A DNA stretch of 64,000 bases from Onchocerca lupi (GCA_028564675.1 JAOVVO010000058.1:143863-207862); one strand, 5' to 3'; positions 49,601 to 62,726 are shown, counted from the stretch's first letter. Notes: generated by a model from the sequence alone, not told the origin. Translations and numbers: made by a program.

Positions 49601-50658
49601 CAAGAATGGAAACTGACTGTAATGCTGCTTTGCAAAAGGTCGACGTCTTAGAAGCACAACTAAGTAATTTTTAAGATTTCTTTACATATCACAACATTTT
49701 TGGGTGGTTAATTATCGCGTAATAATGATTGGTAATGATTATTCGCAATCATAGAATATCGTTGTTAGAAGGAATTTTTTTGTTCTGCAGAAGATGGTGC
49801 GAAGCATGTTCAAGTATTAGAGAAAAAGAAAAAGAGATTGGAAGAAGATGTTGAAAAATACCGAAAACGGTTGCATGATGCAGAAAAGTGTTTAAAGGTT
49901 AGCTATTGCTTTCTACTTTTGAACTTGAGATGATCATTTAAACTACAAAATTCGACAGATAATTAATATCGATTCTAATTTTAAAACTGATTCATCAGAT
50001 TGCAGAATTCGGTAGATGACACTGTACAAATGAAAAGTGCGATCCAAGAATTCCGTCGAATCGGCGAGCGTATGATCGGCATGGCTGAAAAGCTGATGCC
50101 GAATCCGAAAGAAGACGAGAAGACATCTGAAAAAGATGAGAAAGATATGAAAAAGGAAAAAAAGGATGATAAGGATGAAAAAAAAATGCCAAAAAAGGTT
50201 TTTTTTTTATTGTCCTTTTAGTAAATATTTTTTGATGTTAGCGTTCTGCTAACCTGTTGAAATACTTATTATAAAACGCTTCCTCCCAATGTGTTGAAAT
50301 TAAAACACTATTTATAGGACGAAGAATGAAAGAATTTTAGAAATTGAACTGTTTTTGATGCTTTACAAAATTTCAGGAAATTTGTAAAAAAAAATGTAGA
50401 TTTCAGAAGGACTCACTTCCTACGAAAGTAAACGGTGAGGCCGAGGAAAAAAAGGAATTACAGTTGGTAGATGAAGTTGGTGGTAATGATGTTGGGGATG
50501 AGCCTATGGAATCAGATGTTATTGTGTTGTCGGAAGAAGTAACAGGTGACGAAGAAAAGGATATTAAGAAGGAAACTTTGTCATCGCAGAACATGGATTC
50601 TACAACCGGAACTGTGGTAACTGATGCTTATATTAATCTGTTTTCACAGAAAGAATAA
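40632..50658 (+). CDS. lst-3: LST-3/CCAR1 family nuclear coactivator, complete 21-exon gene
   Basis: Exons: 40632..40680, 41391..41572, 42343..42437, 42628..42914, 43123..43276, 43606..43836, about 43992..44226, 44451..44577, 44909..45062, 45774..46101, 46710..46784, 47198..47326, 47457..47537, 47845..48024, 48434..48581, 48700..48874, 49079..49290, 49472..49663, 49791..49897, 50006..50197, 50407..50658; about 1194 residues (human CCAR1 about 1150). N-terminus Gln/Met-rich. S1-like domain about 80-150 (FSGVITKMHDNYGFIDDDVFF, TMPFKWNAYQVQL). Ser-Pro/Arg-rich 205-330. DBC1/inactive Nudix-like domain about 335-540 (LRKRYPSLYIPSDF, GAWSPSLDGENPESDP, MAEIRYYRAEKDRMDTC). SAP DNA/RNA-binding domain about 631-668 (KVAELRQELMARDLETKG). 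EF-hand-like region 860-925, coiled coil 985-1075, acidic tail. CCAR1 couples nuclear receptors, beta-catenin and p53 to Mediator; C. elegans lst-3 is a LIN-12/Notch lateral-signalling target. All junctions agree in phase; only the exon 6/7 acceptor is uncertain. Confidence 0.95.
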
Positions 50659-50662
50659 ACAG

Positions 50663-50668
50663 AATAAA
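50663..50668 (+). promoter_or_regulatory. Polyadenylation signal candidates for lst-3
   Basis: AATAAA at 50663-50668, and another at 50654-50659 overlapping the lst-3 stop codon. Both are canonical hexamers; no cleavage site can be seen. Confidence 0.45.
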
Positions 50669-51680
50669 AAACGATTCAATTACTAACAAGTTGTTTGTTT
50701 TAGAAGTTATTGATTTTTCAGTGTTTTGAAATTTGAAATACCGATCTGAAGATAAGCATAGGAATTGTCGCCCATTAATCAGTTCTGTTTGTTTCAAAAA
50801 TTGATAATTTAATGATCAGATATCATTGTCACTTGTGTTTTAATATACTATAGTTGCTAGTGTCGGTTTTATTTGTATTTTTTCATTTATATTATTTCAA
50901 TTTCCACTTTTCAGTAATCCCTTTGCTTCGGAATATATTCCCTCATTAATACTTTTTTTTTTGCTTTTCTTTTTTTCTCACAGTATTTTTGTTTTTCTCT
51001 TTTTTTCCTCCATACTTTTCCATTTCAGATTTTTAAAATAGGATGATAATACCGCATAAATGGAAGAATTTAAGGAGTTATTAGCGAAAAGTTTCTGATA
51101 AGGAGAGTTTTCTCAACCATTTAAATCAAATGCTAAATTTATATGAAAGTTTTTTTTTTTCTTCATAATAATAGATCAGTCAGTTCTTCTTTTTTTTTTT
51201 TCTTGTCATTTGTTTCAAACACTTCAATCTACTTTTCATATTTTCATTTCTGTTGTTGGGAGTGTTGTTATATGTTTAATCTAATATATCGCAATAGTGG
51301 CAGAACAGATTATTTCATCATGTTTTAGTCGTGTTAATAATTTTTTTAATAACTTGCCATTGTACGCGCATTTGATTACTGTTCAGGATTGGATGTGAAC
51401 TACAGAAAGGAGCACAATGTTACAGAATATATTCATTTCATCAATAGCGATCGCATATCCAGTTGACCAAGGGCAGCATCTAAGACGGAATGTCCTAATA
51501 ATGAATTGCGCATAAAGCATGGAGTTTTCTAGTATTGAATAAAGATTGAGATTTATAATAGTTCGAATATAAATAGTTTTCCTTTTGTTATTAATCCACA
51601 TTTTATATTGCTTCATAATTTTTCAGACTCAAACACAATTGGAACTGAACTATTTTCGAGATAGTTTGCAGTCGAGGTAG

Positions 51681-51718
51681 TCTTGATGAGTATGATAATT
51701 TCATCGTACTCATCAAGA
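51681..51718. repeat. Short hairpin, 15-16 bp stem
   Basis: TCTTGATGAGTATGAT pairs with the reverse-complementary ATCGTACTCATCAAGA (51703-51718 region) with one G-U position and a loop of about six bases. Confidence 0.8.
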
Positions 51719-52478
51719 TAATTTTGGGATTAAAGTCGTTAGACAATCGAATTTATTCCTATCGGATAGTTATTAAGGATTAAATGAAAAAATACAGATT
51801 TCATTTTGCAGTTGATAAAAAAAGAGTTATTATGAACTGTTTATTTGGAATTTTTTGTTAGCATTTATTGCGACGTATCCCAACTTTTCCGATCTGGCTG
51901 TAGTTTTTGTTGAGAATACGATTGCGGTTTTATTACTGTCGAGATAATACCACCGGAACTAAAAGTGTCCGCTGCTATGATTAATGAAAGACACAGATTA
52001 AAAGTAATTAAAAGACGATCAGATAAGGAAGTAACTTTAATTTTTGGCGTTATCTGAACTAATTTTACTTTTCGTATCCTTTGAGGGATCTGTCAAAAAT
52101 GATAGAAAATTCCAGCATCTAAATGACGACGCTATAATGAATAATTGAATAAAAGAAGGAAAAATGAATACATTAGTAAGTAGGAAGTCATGTAGGATCA
52201 AGCTGTTGATCAACATAATATAGCTTAGGGATTTCATTTCAGCAGCGAACATTTTTACAAGTAGGAAATTTCAGAAAGAAAAGCTTTGAACGTCTGATAT
52301 TGTATTTTATCTGCAGCATTGTTGTAATGGTTTTCGTGATTAAAATCAAGAAAAAGTATGTACATGTTTGGAGATTGAGAAGAGTGAAAAGGAGAGTAAA
52401 GAAAGATGAAAAAATCTTTCGAGACGACATGAGCAACAGTCAAACATTGAGAAACATTATGTAGACTAATTACTGACA

Positions 52479-54473
52479 TGGAAATCTTCCGAGATTATAA
52501 TTTGAAGTTTGGTATTTCTTCCATTGATCCAAACAGTGATTATGGAAATCGACAAAAGTCAAATGAAAATTTTCGTGAGAACGTCATACTTTACGTTAAA
52601 TGGAGTGCGAAACAATCGAGATCCGTTACGACTTTATGAATTTTCGCTGTAATATCATTTCCGGATCAGTGTTGCATTAATCACAGCGGAATGTTGCTAT
52701 TGCTTCTGCTACATTGATGCGACATGCGAAAAAGGATGTTGATGTATTAAACAGTTTGTGTGAACTGAACGGCGGTTGGGTTTGTCGTGATCAGCACCCA
52801 AACAAAAGAAAATTATCGCAAGATCAGAAATTGAACTGGTTGGCGGTGATAACGATTCGAAATCTTGTTGTTATTCTTGATCAAGCTAGATCGGCAGGTC
52901 GTGATGGCTAATGAATTGTTATTTCATTTTTTGTCTCGGAAACTTTATATGAGGAAAAATCTGGCTGGAAACGGTACGAAATGATGTATGAGAGATATTT
53001 CAGCTTAAATGTGCCAAAGATTGCTATTTTTTGAAGTAGAGCAAGCAAAAAAAAAACTTTGTTTTTATGTTTTTAATTGAACACTTGAAAAAATCAGCAG
53101 AGTATTAGTTTAACCATTGCATTATGGATGGAAAGATGATAATTAATCTGCTTGACATTACTGAATGAAAAAAGGCCGAAATTCGCGGAGGTAAATTGGG
53201 AACGAATGTCAGAAGGATTTTTGGATTGAATGGAGCTGGAATTTCAGTGGAAAAGACTGTCAATTCATAACGCTTCACCAGGGAAATTAAATTTGAGATT
53301 AGAAAAATAATTCTTACTGACAATAATTCTAGCTATTAACTGACAATATTGACAATTTCAACTAGATTTCCGAAACGGTATTGATTCCAGCCCAAGATGC
53401 ATGCTATTAACGGAATTTTTTATTTATCTAAGGTTTATTTTTCTCGGTCTGACAGAATTTGGCATGTTGATAAAGTAGTTCGGGATTATATTGTTGATGT
53501 TGTTGGAGTTTATGCATTCTTGCTAAATCAGTAAGAATGAAGGAGGCTGCTTTAGTAAGATGAATTCAATGAAGATAGAAATATGTTTTTCATTCTTCTT
53601 GAATTATCATCTATGTGGGCTAATTTAATGATTGCCTATTGCCTATTCTCTACGAGTCGAGTTGCTTCGAACTTCTGAAGATATACGTCTTTGACACTCA
53701 ATTTCTGAAATTGCTTTCAGAAATTGCTTCTTTGACACTTTGACAGCAAAGCATTGCTGTCAATTCTGATGGTCATTTCTAAGATGTAGGATGCAGAATA
53801 GATGTATATTATAGGAGGATAAGTGTAGCTATTCTGTATAATCTCATTTTAAAGTGATTAATTAAGAAATCGTCTTAAAAATATTAATACATTCTCTTCA
53901 GGACGTATGGTTGTGTTCTGTAGGAATGCATTGCTTTGCAAGAATGCATGTAACAGGATAATTATGGATATCGAAGCATATATCTCACAACAATAAAGCG
54001 ATAGAGTAGTAGGCCGCGATTTTCTAAACTGATCCAACTTGTCAAGATCCGAATCATTTTGAGAAATTAGCGCATGAAGTACCACTTGGTTAGCCTTTTT
54101 CGAAGAACAAGAAAAGTTACTGCCAATATCTCTTTTAAAAGGGAAGTTGTGAAAATGAGGAAATGCCGACACATACGCGATAGGAGACGTAGATAGAAAT
54201 TACAGTAGATAAGAATATTATTCAGTATTTTTAGAAAAATTCTGAGAAGTTAATAAATTGTAAATGTTATTTTGAGATGAACAATACGTGGACTCACTGA
54301 CGCTTTTATGGAAGAAGATAGGAAGTGAACGAGAAGTAACATTGAATGGTGATGATCAAATGATAGGGAGAAAGCCAAAAAATTGGGTACCGGAAATTGA
54401 TGAGAATTCATCGGAAGCTAATTATGCAGAATTGATGAAGAAAATTTTTAGGCAGGAAGAATTAAATTAATAT
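52479..54473 (+). pseudogene. Protein-like fragments with stops; unassigned gene remnant or poorly conserved gene
   Basis: Several pieces have protein-like composition but no linked reading frame. 52479 onward: MEIFRDYNLKFGISSIDPNS and more to a stop near 52637. 52690-52911: a frame with NVAIASATLMRHAKKDVDVL and later CELNGGWVCRDQHPNKRK. 53126-53337: one frame with two internal stops (contains GKLGTNVRRIFGLNGAGISV). 54277-54470: a clean frame with DEQYVDSLTLLWKKIG, then MIGRKPKNWVPEIDENSSEA, ending in TAA at 54468-54470, with AATAAA at 54498. The last piece looks like a genuine terminal exon; the middle pieces look decayed. I recognise no family. A lineage-specific gene with missed splice sites is the alternative. 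Confidence 0.3.
53740..53763. repeat. Perfect 10-bp inverted repeat
   Basis: TTGACAGCAA, four-base loop, TTGCTGTCAA. Flanked by a direct repeat TTTGACACT/TTTGACA within a patch of short direct and inverted repeats (53690-53770). Confidence 0.85.
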
Positions 54474-56228
54474 TTTGTCGATATAATCCATAATAGAATA
54501 AACATATACGACGACTGCATTTCAAAATATATTGGCTCACTATGTCATTTGAGCATACCATTTGTCGTGATTGTGGGACAAGGACTGGTTCTTTGGTTTA
54601 GATCATTCATCTTCCGTCCTGAACCCAATTAAAATCCCTGCCAAATGCTTGGAAACGATATGATACAATGTGACAATGATGTGATGTGATATATGGCTTA
54701 CTTGTATTTGGGACATTGAACTATTATTCTCAAGTGCTATGAACTGACGTAGACAAATGAAATAGGAAAGTATGTAATAAATTTAAGGTGTGAATTTCAT
54801 TCTGTTTTTCTATTTCCAGTTTTGAACTTGATTACTTATTAAGCTTGTTTTATTTGAAGCCACTTTGCGAAAATAAATATCCAGAAAAATATGCATTGAT
54901 TACGCACGAATTTCTCAAATTTTTGCGGAATATTGGAATTGTTATATTTGTAATTGAATTATTTTATTGCAAAATAACAATAGTGTTTTTTTTTTGATTA
55001 TTAAATTAAGTTATAGTGGTAACAGTAGTAGTAAATGGCATGCATTTCTGTTTGCACATAAACAATTAATAAACAGTTTGTTGCAATTAAAAAATTATGC
55101 TAGCGAGATGATAGTTGTAAGATCAAAAAAATGAAAAATTAATTTCCAGCAACGACTCATATCTGTTTATGAACAACTTTCAGTTTAAATTTAAATATTA
55201 TGAGGAAAAGGAGAGAAGACATTTGATGTGATAACACAACTTAAAGTTTGTTCATATATATACCAATACTACTAATATTAATGGAGTTCTTGTTGGCGTA
55301 ATTAGTGTGAATTAGAAATATTCCTTTTTTCTCGCCTAATCCAAAATTCAAGCTCTTTCTGGAAAATTACTGAATCAAAAAAATCCGACTGATTTTTCGA
55401 CTCAGTGATTTCTAGAAAGGACTTTGAAACAAACCATAATAAAAGAACGGCAGGAAATTTGTTGGACATAATGAAAAATTTATATACTTTGCCATGTTTA
55501 TCTAATTCTGCAAAAATCAGTGCATGGCAACAAATATTTGCTATTATAAAAGGCTATGATTAATAAATGTCAGAATTAAGACTTTGGAATCACAGATCGC
55601 TTTTGAACTATTCCTCATTGATAATTCAAATACAAAATTGAAAAGTACTCCGAAAAACTTTTTTGTTTCATTAAATAAAGGCGCACTTTTCTGCAGTTGA
55701 CATTTTCTCCGTCATAACATTCATCATTTTTTATAAAATTAAAAAACATGAATTTCACTTATAATTCTGTGATTCTATCCATCTTATTGACACATATCAC
55801 GCTCAGTGTTACCATAAGCTTACTTTTAGATATCCTTATCACAATACGCCCAGTTTTTGTGATAAAAATTCGTGCATTAACTTTGACTGAATTTATCGAA
55901 CGATCCTCAAGTTATTATCATTATAATAATGACAATATTGACTTAGGTGATTGCTCAGTTAATTTTTAACAAAAATTTAAAATATTACTGAAATTTCAAA
56001 CAGACATCTCTACACCTACCCTGTTCCTGCCTATTTCAATGGTTCCACCACTTTGCTAGAGAGATAATCACGTTCGTTCATTTAATTCTCAACAACCAGG
56101 TCAATTACATGTAAAGCAAATGAAATACGATAAATGACTACTGCTGTGCAATTATTGCAATTGTTGCCATCATTGGAAAGAAGGGCGTATTGTCATTCGT
56201 GGTGTCATTTGTGTTGATGTGACGTAGG

Positions 56229-56249
56229 ATGCATGCATGCATGCATGCA
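56229..56249. repeat. (ATGC)n microsatellite
   Basis: Five units of the self-complementary tetranucleotide ATGC. Confidence 0.9.
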
Positions 56250-57110
56250 CCACCTGCAAGCCAACCAATCCAAAAGTTCCCATTCTTTATCTCTCTCTCT
56301 CTCTTGCAATCTAAGTGTATTTATCGTGTGTTTGTATATGTGTGTAAACTAATCCAGCATAATAAACTTTTATGGAAATGATATCACCTAATTTTAGTAT
56401 ATTATTGACTAATGCACCTGCAGTCATGCGTACTATTCCAGTTCATGCTCAAATTGCAAATCATTGCTGCAAAAATCGCTTATCACGCCGATACGTGCAC
56501 TAAGGATCAACTGCTGTGATGCTAGACGTCGCATTACGCTGATCTGATTTCGTGTTCTACTGATCATTTAATTCACAAATAGCGTCCCAATTTAAATTAC
56601 AAATCCTGTGAGTCTCTTCAACGAAATACTTTTTTAAAAAGTCAATCAGAAAATTTTCTCTCATTTAAAATTTCCTGAATAAGAACATTACTCTTCTCTG
56701 TCATAATTGCTATTTTTCATCTTTTCAAAAATCTTATGAGAAAACCGAAAATTTTTGCTTTGAAAATAAGAAAAGATTTCTGAAAAGAGAAAAACGCACA
56801 ACAACAAAAGGATTCTTGTTTATTAGCAAGATTGTTTAAGATTTGTCGAATAAAACGCTAGCAGAGAGCTCTCATAGAAATGAGAAATTAAAAACAAAAC
56901 GTAGGAATTTTTGCGAAATAGATGGGAGATAATGCTCAAGCTTAGCTGTCTATAATTTATGACTTCTGAAAGCAGCCAACTACAATTTGTGACTCCCAGT
57001 GATCTTATTTTTCAGGAATTTTGGAAATGTTACATACACACTTTGTCCCATCATTTTAAAGTTTGTTTCATATTAATAAAGATGATAAAAAGATGGAACA
57101 ATTTAAAATG

Positions 57111-57237
57111 TAAAATTTATTAATTGATTATTCGACAACTTTTAAAAGTCAAATTTATTAATTTATCGATTATTTAAAAGTTGAAAGTTTTTTAAACATT
57201 AAATTTATTAATTTATTGGTTATTCGACAACTTATCG
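57111..57237. repeat. Three-unit AT-rich tandem repeat
   Basis: AAATTTATTAATTTATTGGT followed by TATTCGACAACTT recurs at about 57111, 57150 and 57201; the middle unit is degenerate and of different length. Confidence 0.7.
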
Positions 57238-58343
57238 AAATGGAAAATCTTGGTTGGCTCCTCTGTTTCGTTTCAGCGGTACCAGGCAATTCTTGTCGCA
57301 TTTATATGACAGACTGATTCGCTGATCTAATTTATTAAGACTTCCATGTACGAATCTGTAGAATTTCATGATTCACTGCAATTTTCTAAATAATTTCGCA
57401 AATTCTGTTTTTAACTACTATCCACTTCATTAATATAATTCAAATATAAGTTGCTTGCTTTTTGAATACCGATATTTGTATTCCATTTTCTCGGATTAAA
57501 AATATTTTTGCTTTTTTGTGTTTATAACGAGATAAGGAATTCATATTTATGTGATAGAAAGTGTAATGTTAATGGCACAATAAAAAGTGAATTGTTATAA
57601 GATTAATTTGCCGGAAATATGTTCTCATATCGATTGATTTTCTATCTGAAAACATCAAAGATTAATAGAACATTTTATTGATTAAAATAATCAAAACATT
57701 GCAAAGATCTCAATTCAATTTTTGATTGCTTCATTAAGATTGAATTCTCTTCTTCTTTCTTTCTCCAATTAATTCATCAGATGTTGCTGTTAGCTCAGCT
57801 CTCACAATTAATATTCAAACAATTTAGATGGTCGAAAGAGATTGGAAAAAAGCTTAAAATTCTCGTATTTGTTGTTGTAATCTCAGACTTGAACTTCTTC
57901 TTCCGAAAGTTGGTAGTAACAAAATTTGTACACCGCAAAGGATAATTTGAGAAGCTTAGCTCTAAGAAATAGATGGCATTAATCTCTCATTTGTCTTAAT
58001 GCCTACTCGACTGTCGTCTTCTATTCCGCAGCCTACGATAAATGTGTAATATTTCAAATATTTTGAAAGAAATATATAAATCACCGTTCCTCAATCCATC
58101 CATCCTCTAACGATTGTTCTCTACAATGAAGCTTACGTCATTCATTATAATCCTAGCGAACTGTCCCGCTGCATCGAGGGATACCAGACTCCTCAAACCG
58201 AGAGATACCAGAGTTTCCGGTACTTTTCTTAATGATAATCACTGAATCCATTCTCATCAGCACTGCTGTCGTTGTTCCTTCGGCAAGCTTCCTTTGTCAG
58301 TGTCACTTCTCTGCTCTTGTACTGCTATTATGTACATGCTTGC

Positions 58344-58373
58344 TGTATGTGTGTATGTTTGTATGTGTTATGT

Positions 58374-58404
<31 letters not shown>

Positions 58405-58442
58405 GTGTATGTGCGTGTATGTGTATGTGTGTGTGTGTGTGC
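58344..58442. repeat. (TG)n-rich microsatellite
   Basis: About 100 bp of TG/TATG repeats, with an uninterrupted TG block at 58379-58404 and another near 58426-58441. Open frames here on both strands are artefacts of the repeat. Confidence 0.95.
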
Positions 58443-58567
58443 CAAATAAATATTTGCTGGCATAAACATTCAGCACAGCACAGCTTCCTCGTTCTCGTCG
58501 ATATTAGCTGTTTCGGTGACAGTGTCGAGTAGTCCAGCAACAGGTTGTTCCAATCTGAAATTGCTAT

Positions 58568-58645
58568 CCGATGGGCCTACTATCACTATTGCTACTGTTG
58601 GCTATGTTTCCGATGGGCCTAGTATCACTATTGTTGGCTATGTTT
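58568..58645. repeat. 36-42 bp tandem duplication
   Basis: CCGATGGGCCTACTATCACT to GCTATGTTT at 58568-58609 is repeated at 58610-58645 with one substitution and a 6-base deletion. Confidence 0.85.
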
Positions 58646-59370
58646 TATGGCTTTAAGAAGCATAACTTTGCTATGCCTGAAATTGTCACACTTGATGCTC
58701 CGAACACGTCCGTTTCTATACACCATTAATCACCCCGCCATCCCCGTCCATCTGATACTCACTCCGGAACTTATTAATTACATTCCTCCTAGTTGTTTTC
58801 GTTGCCGAACGCTTATAGCATATAGCAGCTCCCTTTTTTCCTTATTTTATCGGAAAATTTGTGAATTGCTTGTTTGGGCAATTATAACTTCCCTCGATAG
58901 CAAATAATGGTCTCAGTGGAGTTTCCTCTCATATTCATGTTTATCAACCACAAGATCAATCTAAATTACTCGATGCACTTGCAGTATTTGTCATACGCCC
59001 TGTTAGCGCTCTCCCACTTGTCAATATTTTCTCTAGAATTAGTCAAAAATAGAGTACCATTTATTGAATTTTAGATTAATCAAATATTCAGTATGAGCTA
59101 TCGATTTTTTCTGAGATAGGCCCATTCTGAACAATTCTTTTTTTATCTAAACTCTGTGATTCATAAACTTCCTATTATCAATCTTTCAATTGCAAAGTAT
59201 TTCTTCAGCTTTTCCATTCTATAATTTGTTATTTTTCAAAAATTTCAAATCAATATTAAATAACATAGTTATTGCTGCACTTGTTATATTTTTTTTCAAA
59301 TTACGAGAATAATCTCATTAAAAGCCTCTGGGATAAGCGTCTTTTGTTAGCGTTTCAGTAAATGCATTCT

Positions 59371-59404
59371 AGTAATTTACTAATTAATTTAGTAATTTAC
59401 TAAT
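59371..59404. repeat. 20-bp period direct repeat
   Basis: AGTAATTTACTAATTAATTT followed immediately by AGTAATTTACTAAT. The unit also contains the near-palindrome AGTAAATTTACT-like core. Confidence 0.8.
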
Positions 59405-61194
59405 CTCATTAGTTCAAAACTATGTTTTTACGTTTTGTTGATTAATTTCCTATTTCCAAACATTTTTTGCCCTTAATTTATGAAATAGATTTTCCTTTTT
59501 TCTTAGAATTAGAATTTGTTTATATTAGAAACCATATGGGATGATACGCAATTTCAAACTATCTTGAGCACCAGTCGGTTTCGATAGAATTTTGGAAGAT
59601 CTTATTGCTCCTTTAGATTCATGAATTATTGCATTGTCAGGCAGACAATTTTCCAAAATCGTTGTTTTTATCTTTCAAATATCAAAATGAATATTTTTTT
59701 GATTTTTTTCTTTTTTTTTTATTTCAAATGTATCATATCTGTCTCGAAAACCTCTAGCCTTGCTTCCTAACTTTTCATCATTTTTAGCCTGTATTCATTG
59801 TTTGCATTTTTCGGACATTATATGAGACATATCTTATCCATATGAAATGATACAGTACAAAAATTATTGCGATGTAAATCAAATGCCAAAGATATTGTTA
59901 CAAGCCCAAGCATCAAAGAATTTTAATCAAAAACCTATACTGGTGTACATCTTGGCTTTTCATTCATGAAACCATAGTTTATTCGTATTCAGTAATTTAT
60001 TTCTAAATCGCTTTGTCATTTTGCTTTCGCAAAGTCTGTAATTCTGCAATGAACAAGCAAATTTCCTCTCTCCTTGAGGTCTCAATCAATCATTTCTCTA
60101 TGTATTGGAATGTAAATTATTTGCTATTCTTTAACTTCGCTTTAAAGTTTCAGAGATTTCTGCTTTCGTGAAATAAAGCAATAATAGGATGTGTGCTCTT
60201 TTTTCAGAGACAGCTGAAAATTCATAGATTTTGTTAAGAATGATATAAATCATTAACAGCTGTAGTTTAGGATTGGTGCTTTATGAGCTGTCTTCCAATC
60301 TTTTCATCTTTTAATTCTACTGTGGTGTTTCAAAAGAGAAATGAACTTTGTAAAATTTTTGGGATTCTGTTTATTTCGTTTAAATTTAAAGTCACGACTT
60401 TCTTATATTTGTCGAACTGGTTTTTTAGAAAATTTGTCAATATTATTTAAAATTGTTGTGGTACAATCAAAAAGACTGTTATGCTGTCTCTATTCAAAAT
60501 TTTTTTGATAAATTACCATTGAAGGAGCCATAAATTGACAGTGGCACAGCTACGATTTTACGTTTTCATTGCTATTTCTTTTGATTTATTTATTGCTAAG
60601 ATTTCTTCCTTTGTAAAACTATGGACTTTGGTTCGGTTCATTTCTTGTGTCTTCGTATGAAAACATTTTAGCAGAATAAGTTTTTTCTTATAATCACTTT
60701 GTTTTTTTATATGCTTATTATCACATAAGAATTTTTCACCAAATTTCAGACTTCAGACGCTATTTGAACTTCAACGCTTGACGAAGTTTTTATCCAAGGG
60801 CTTGAATTTGAAATCTAAGTTTTCCGTTTTGTTTCCTTACTTTAAATTTAGGTTTCCGTCTATTTTTTAAATACTAATTTTCATTTTGCTTTGATTTTTA
60901 GAAGATCATCATTTGATGTAGGTATTTAAAAAGACAAATGCTGTTTCACCTTCAAAAATATCTCTATATTCTACGGGAAAAACCGAAGATTAGAAAATAA
61001 AATTTTTTTCATTGTTTTCATTCTGATACTTTATCAAATGTTGTTTGTGACCTTCTATTTTAAATTCAAAAATACCGGAACTGAATCAATAATATTCGGA
61101 AAGCTGGATCGAATCTTGATTCGAACAAATTTCCAATATTTCATACATCATATTAGTTTACTTTTTTTTAAATATTACGAAAAAGATTCCACAA

Positions 61195-61222
61195 AAAGTA
61201 TGTTTTTGTAAAAACATACTTT
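61195..61222. repeat. 13-bp inverted repeat with 2-base loop
   Basis: AAAGTATGTTTTT, GT, AAAAACATACTTT: a perfect cruciform-type palindrome in AT-rich DNA. Confidence 0.85.
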
Positions 61223-62726
61223 ATCTTTGATGTAATCATTGGAACTAATTTTCGTTATTTGATCGAGTCGATTACCATCTATTGTCATTGTATTCACTTT
61301 TTGGTTTAGAGAGCAAAGATTTGTTTTGACTTGTTCGATTTGCAAAAGAAACTTCTAGGACTGTAAAATTTCTCACTCAAATTCTAAAGACAATGATCAG
61401 AATTTCGACCGAATCTTAGAAAATAGTTTGTTTGTGATGATTATAGTCTGTAACATAGCCTTAATTACAATGACGAAACTTACCTCAGCATTTCAATCAC
61501 AGGCGTCGATTGAATGTATCAAATGGTGAAGGATATATGTAAATTTTTGGAGCTTTGTTTTTTTTTACCTCAAAAATAAAAGATAAAAGAACATAAGTTT
61601 TTTGGGTTATCAAGTGAGAAATATTGGTCAGTCACTACCGGATGTTATCTGATTTACGAGTAGATTAGATATGTGACCTGATTTGCGTAGATTAGTTAAA
61701 ATTTTTTAATCTCTGCTTACTGCATATGCAACTTTCCTTCATATATGATATGCTGTATTAAATGACGGGTGCAAGAATGTGCTATTCGGATCAAAGACAG
61801 AACTTTTTCATCCATTTTCGAGAAGTTGAAGTCATGCATCGTTGCTGTGAAAAATGAAGCTGAAGTTAACTGAATAGTTGCAAAAGTTTTCGATATATTT
61901 CTTTTCTTTCTCTGCTCTTAATCAAGACTATTATATTTCCCGTTGATTTCTATGTGACAGATCGATGGCATGCATACCTTTGATGGTGAGATCTGATGAT
62001 GACGACACTTTTGGTCATTATTTGCTTGCCGTCTCGTCTGCCTTCGTATCATTATTGTGAAGACGTCATGCATTACTACAGTGTCGCACTCTTTTCTTCC
62101 TGCAAGTTTTTGGTTAACGATTAATCTCGACTTTTGACAAACATTCCCCGATCATTTGGCTCGATTTAGCCACCGTGCCGTAACTCTGAGTAAAGGGTCT
62201 TCAATCTATATCCAATTTTTCTGGTTTCAATTTTTAAAATCAACTGAAATATGAATTCTTTTCGAATTTTTGAATTTGATAGAGAGAGAAATTAATCAAA
62301 TGTAAGCAAAAATGATTAATGTGGAAGATTTCTCAGGAGATTTCTGCAAAAGTACATTCGTTGCTAATATTTGCATCATTTTTAATCATTTCATTTTTCA
62401 TTGTTGAGACACGTTTTTTGCTGACGTTTTTCGAAATATTTGAAAATAATCTATTTTAAATGTGTTGAAAATTACAGTTCATTATTTATTGGTGGTATCC
62501 GACAGTTAAACGGATGGGTCCTGCACATGCAGTCTCTATGTATGTTTAATTACTTCTTTGAAGTCATTGGATAATTTTGATGTCAACAGAAGAAATGATT
62601 CTAATTTTCTGTAATTATTTTATTATATCAGTATAAATGAATATTTCTACTTATCTATTATGAGTCAGTTGAATTAGGAATATTAGGATCGAGGACGCGA
62701 AACTTTCAAGATAAATTTAATTTCAG

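Larger units (their letters stand above)
54540..62726. other. Long non-coding or intronic stretch
   Basis: No convincing gene. Isolated short open frames exist: 55748-55969 (73 codons, hydrophobic start, then acidic), 56373-56501 (43 codons, starting MEMISPNFSILLTNAPA) and 58125-58243 (39 codons). None has linked exons or recognisable motifs. Part of the stretch may be a large first intron of the gene whose exons begin at 62727. Simple repeats are listed separately. Confidence 0.5.

Noticed and set aside
58232..58540. Cys/Val- or Thr/His-repeat proteins over the TG tract
   Set aside because: Pure translation of a microsatellite in several frames on both strands.
61949..62118. Short frame with an Asp run (VRSDDDDTFG) as a possible first exon of the gene at 62727
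   Set aside because: No donor in the phase required by exon 62727; not supportable.
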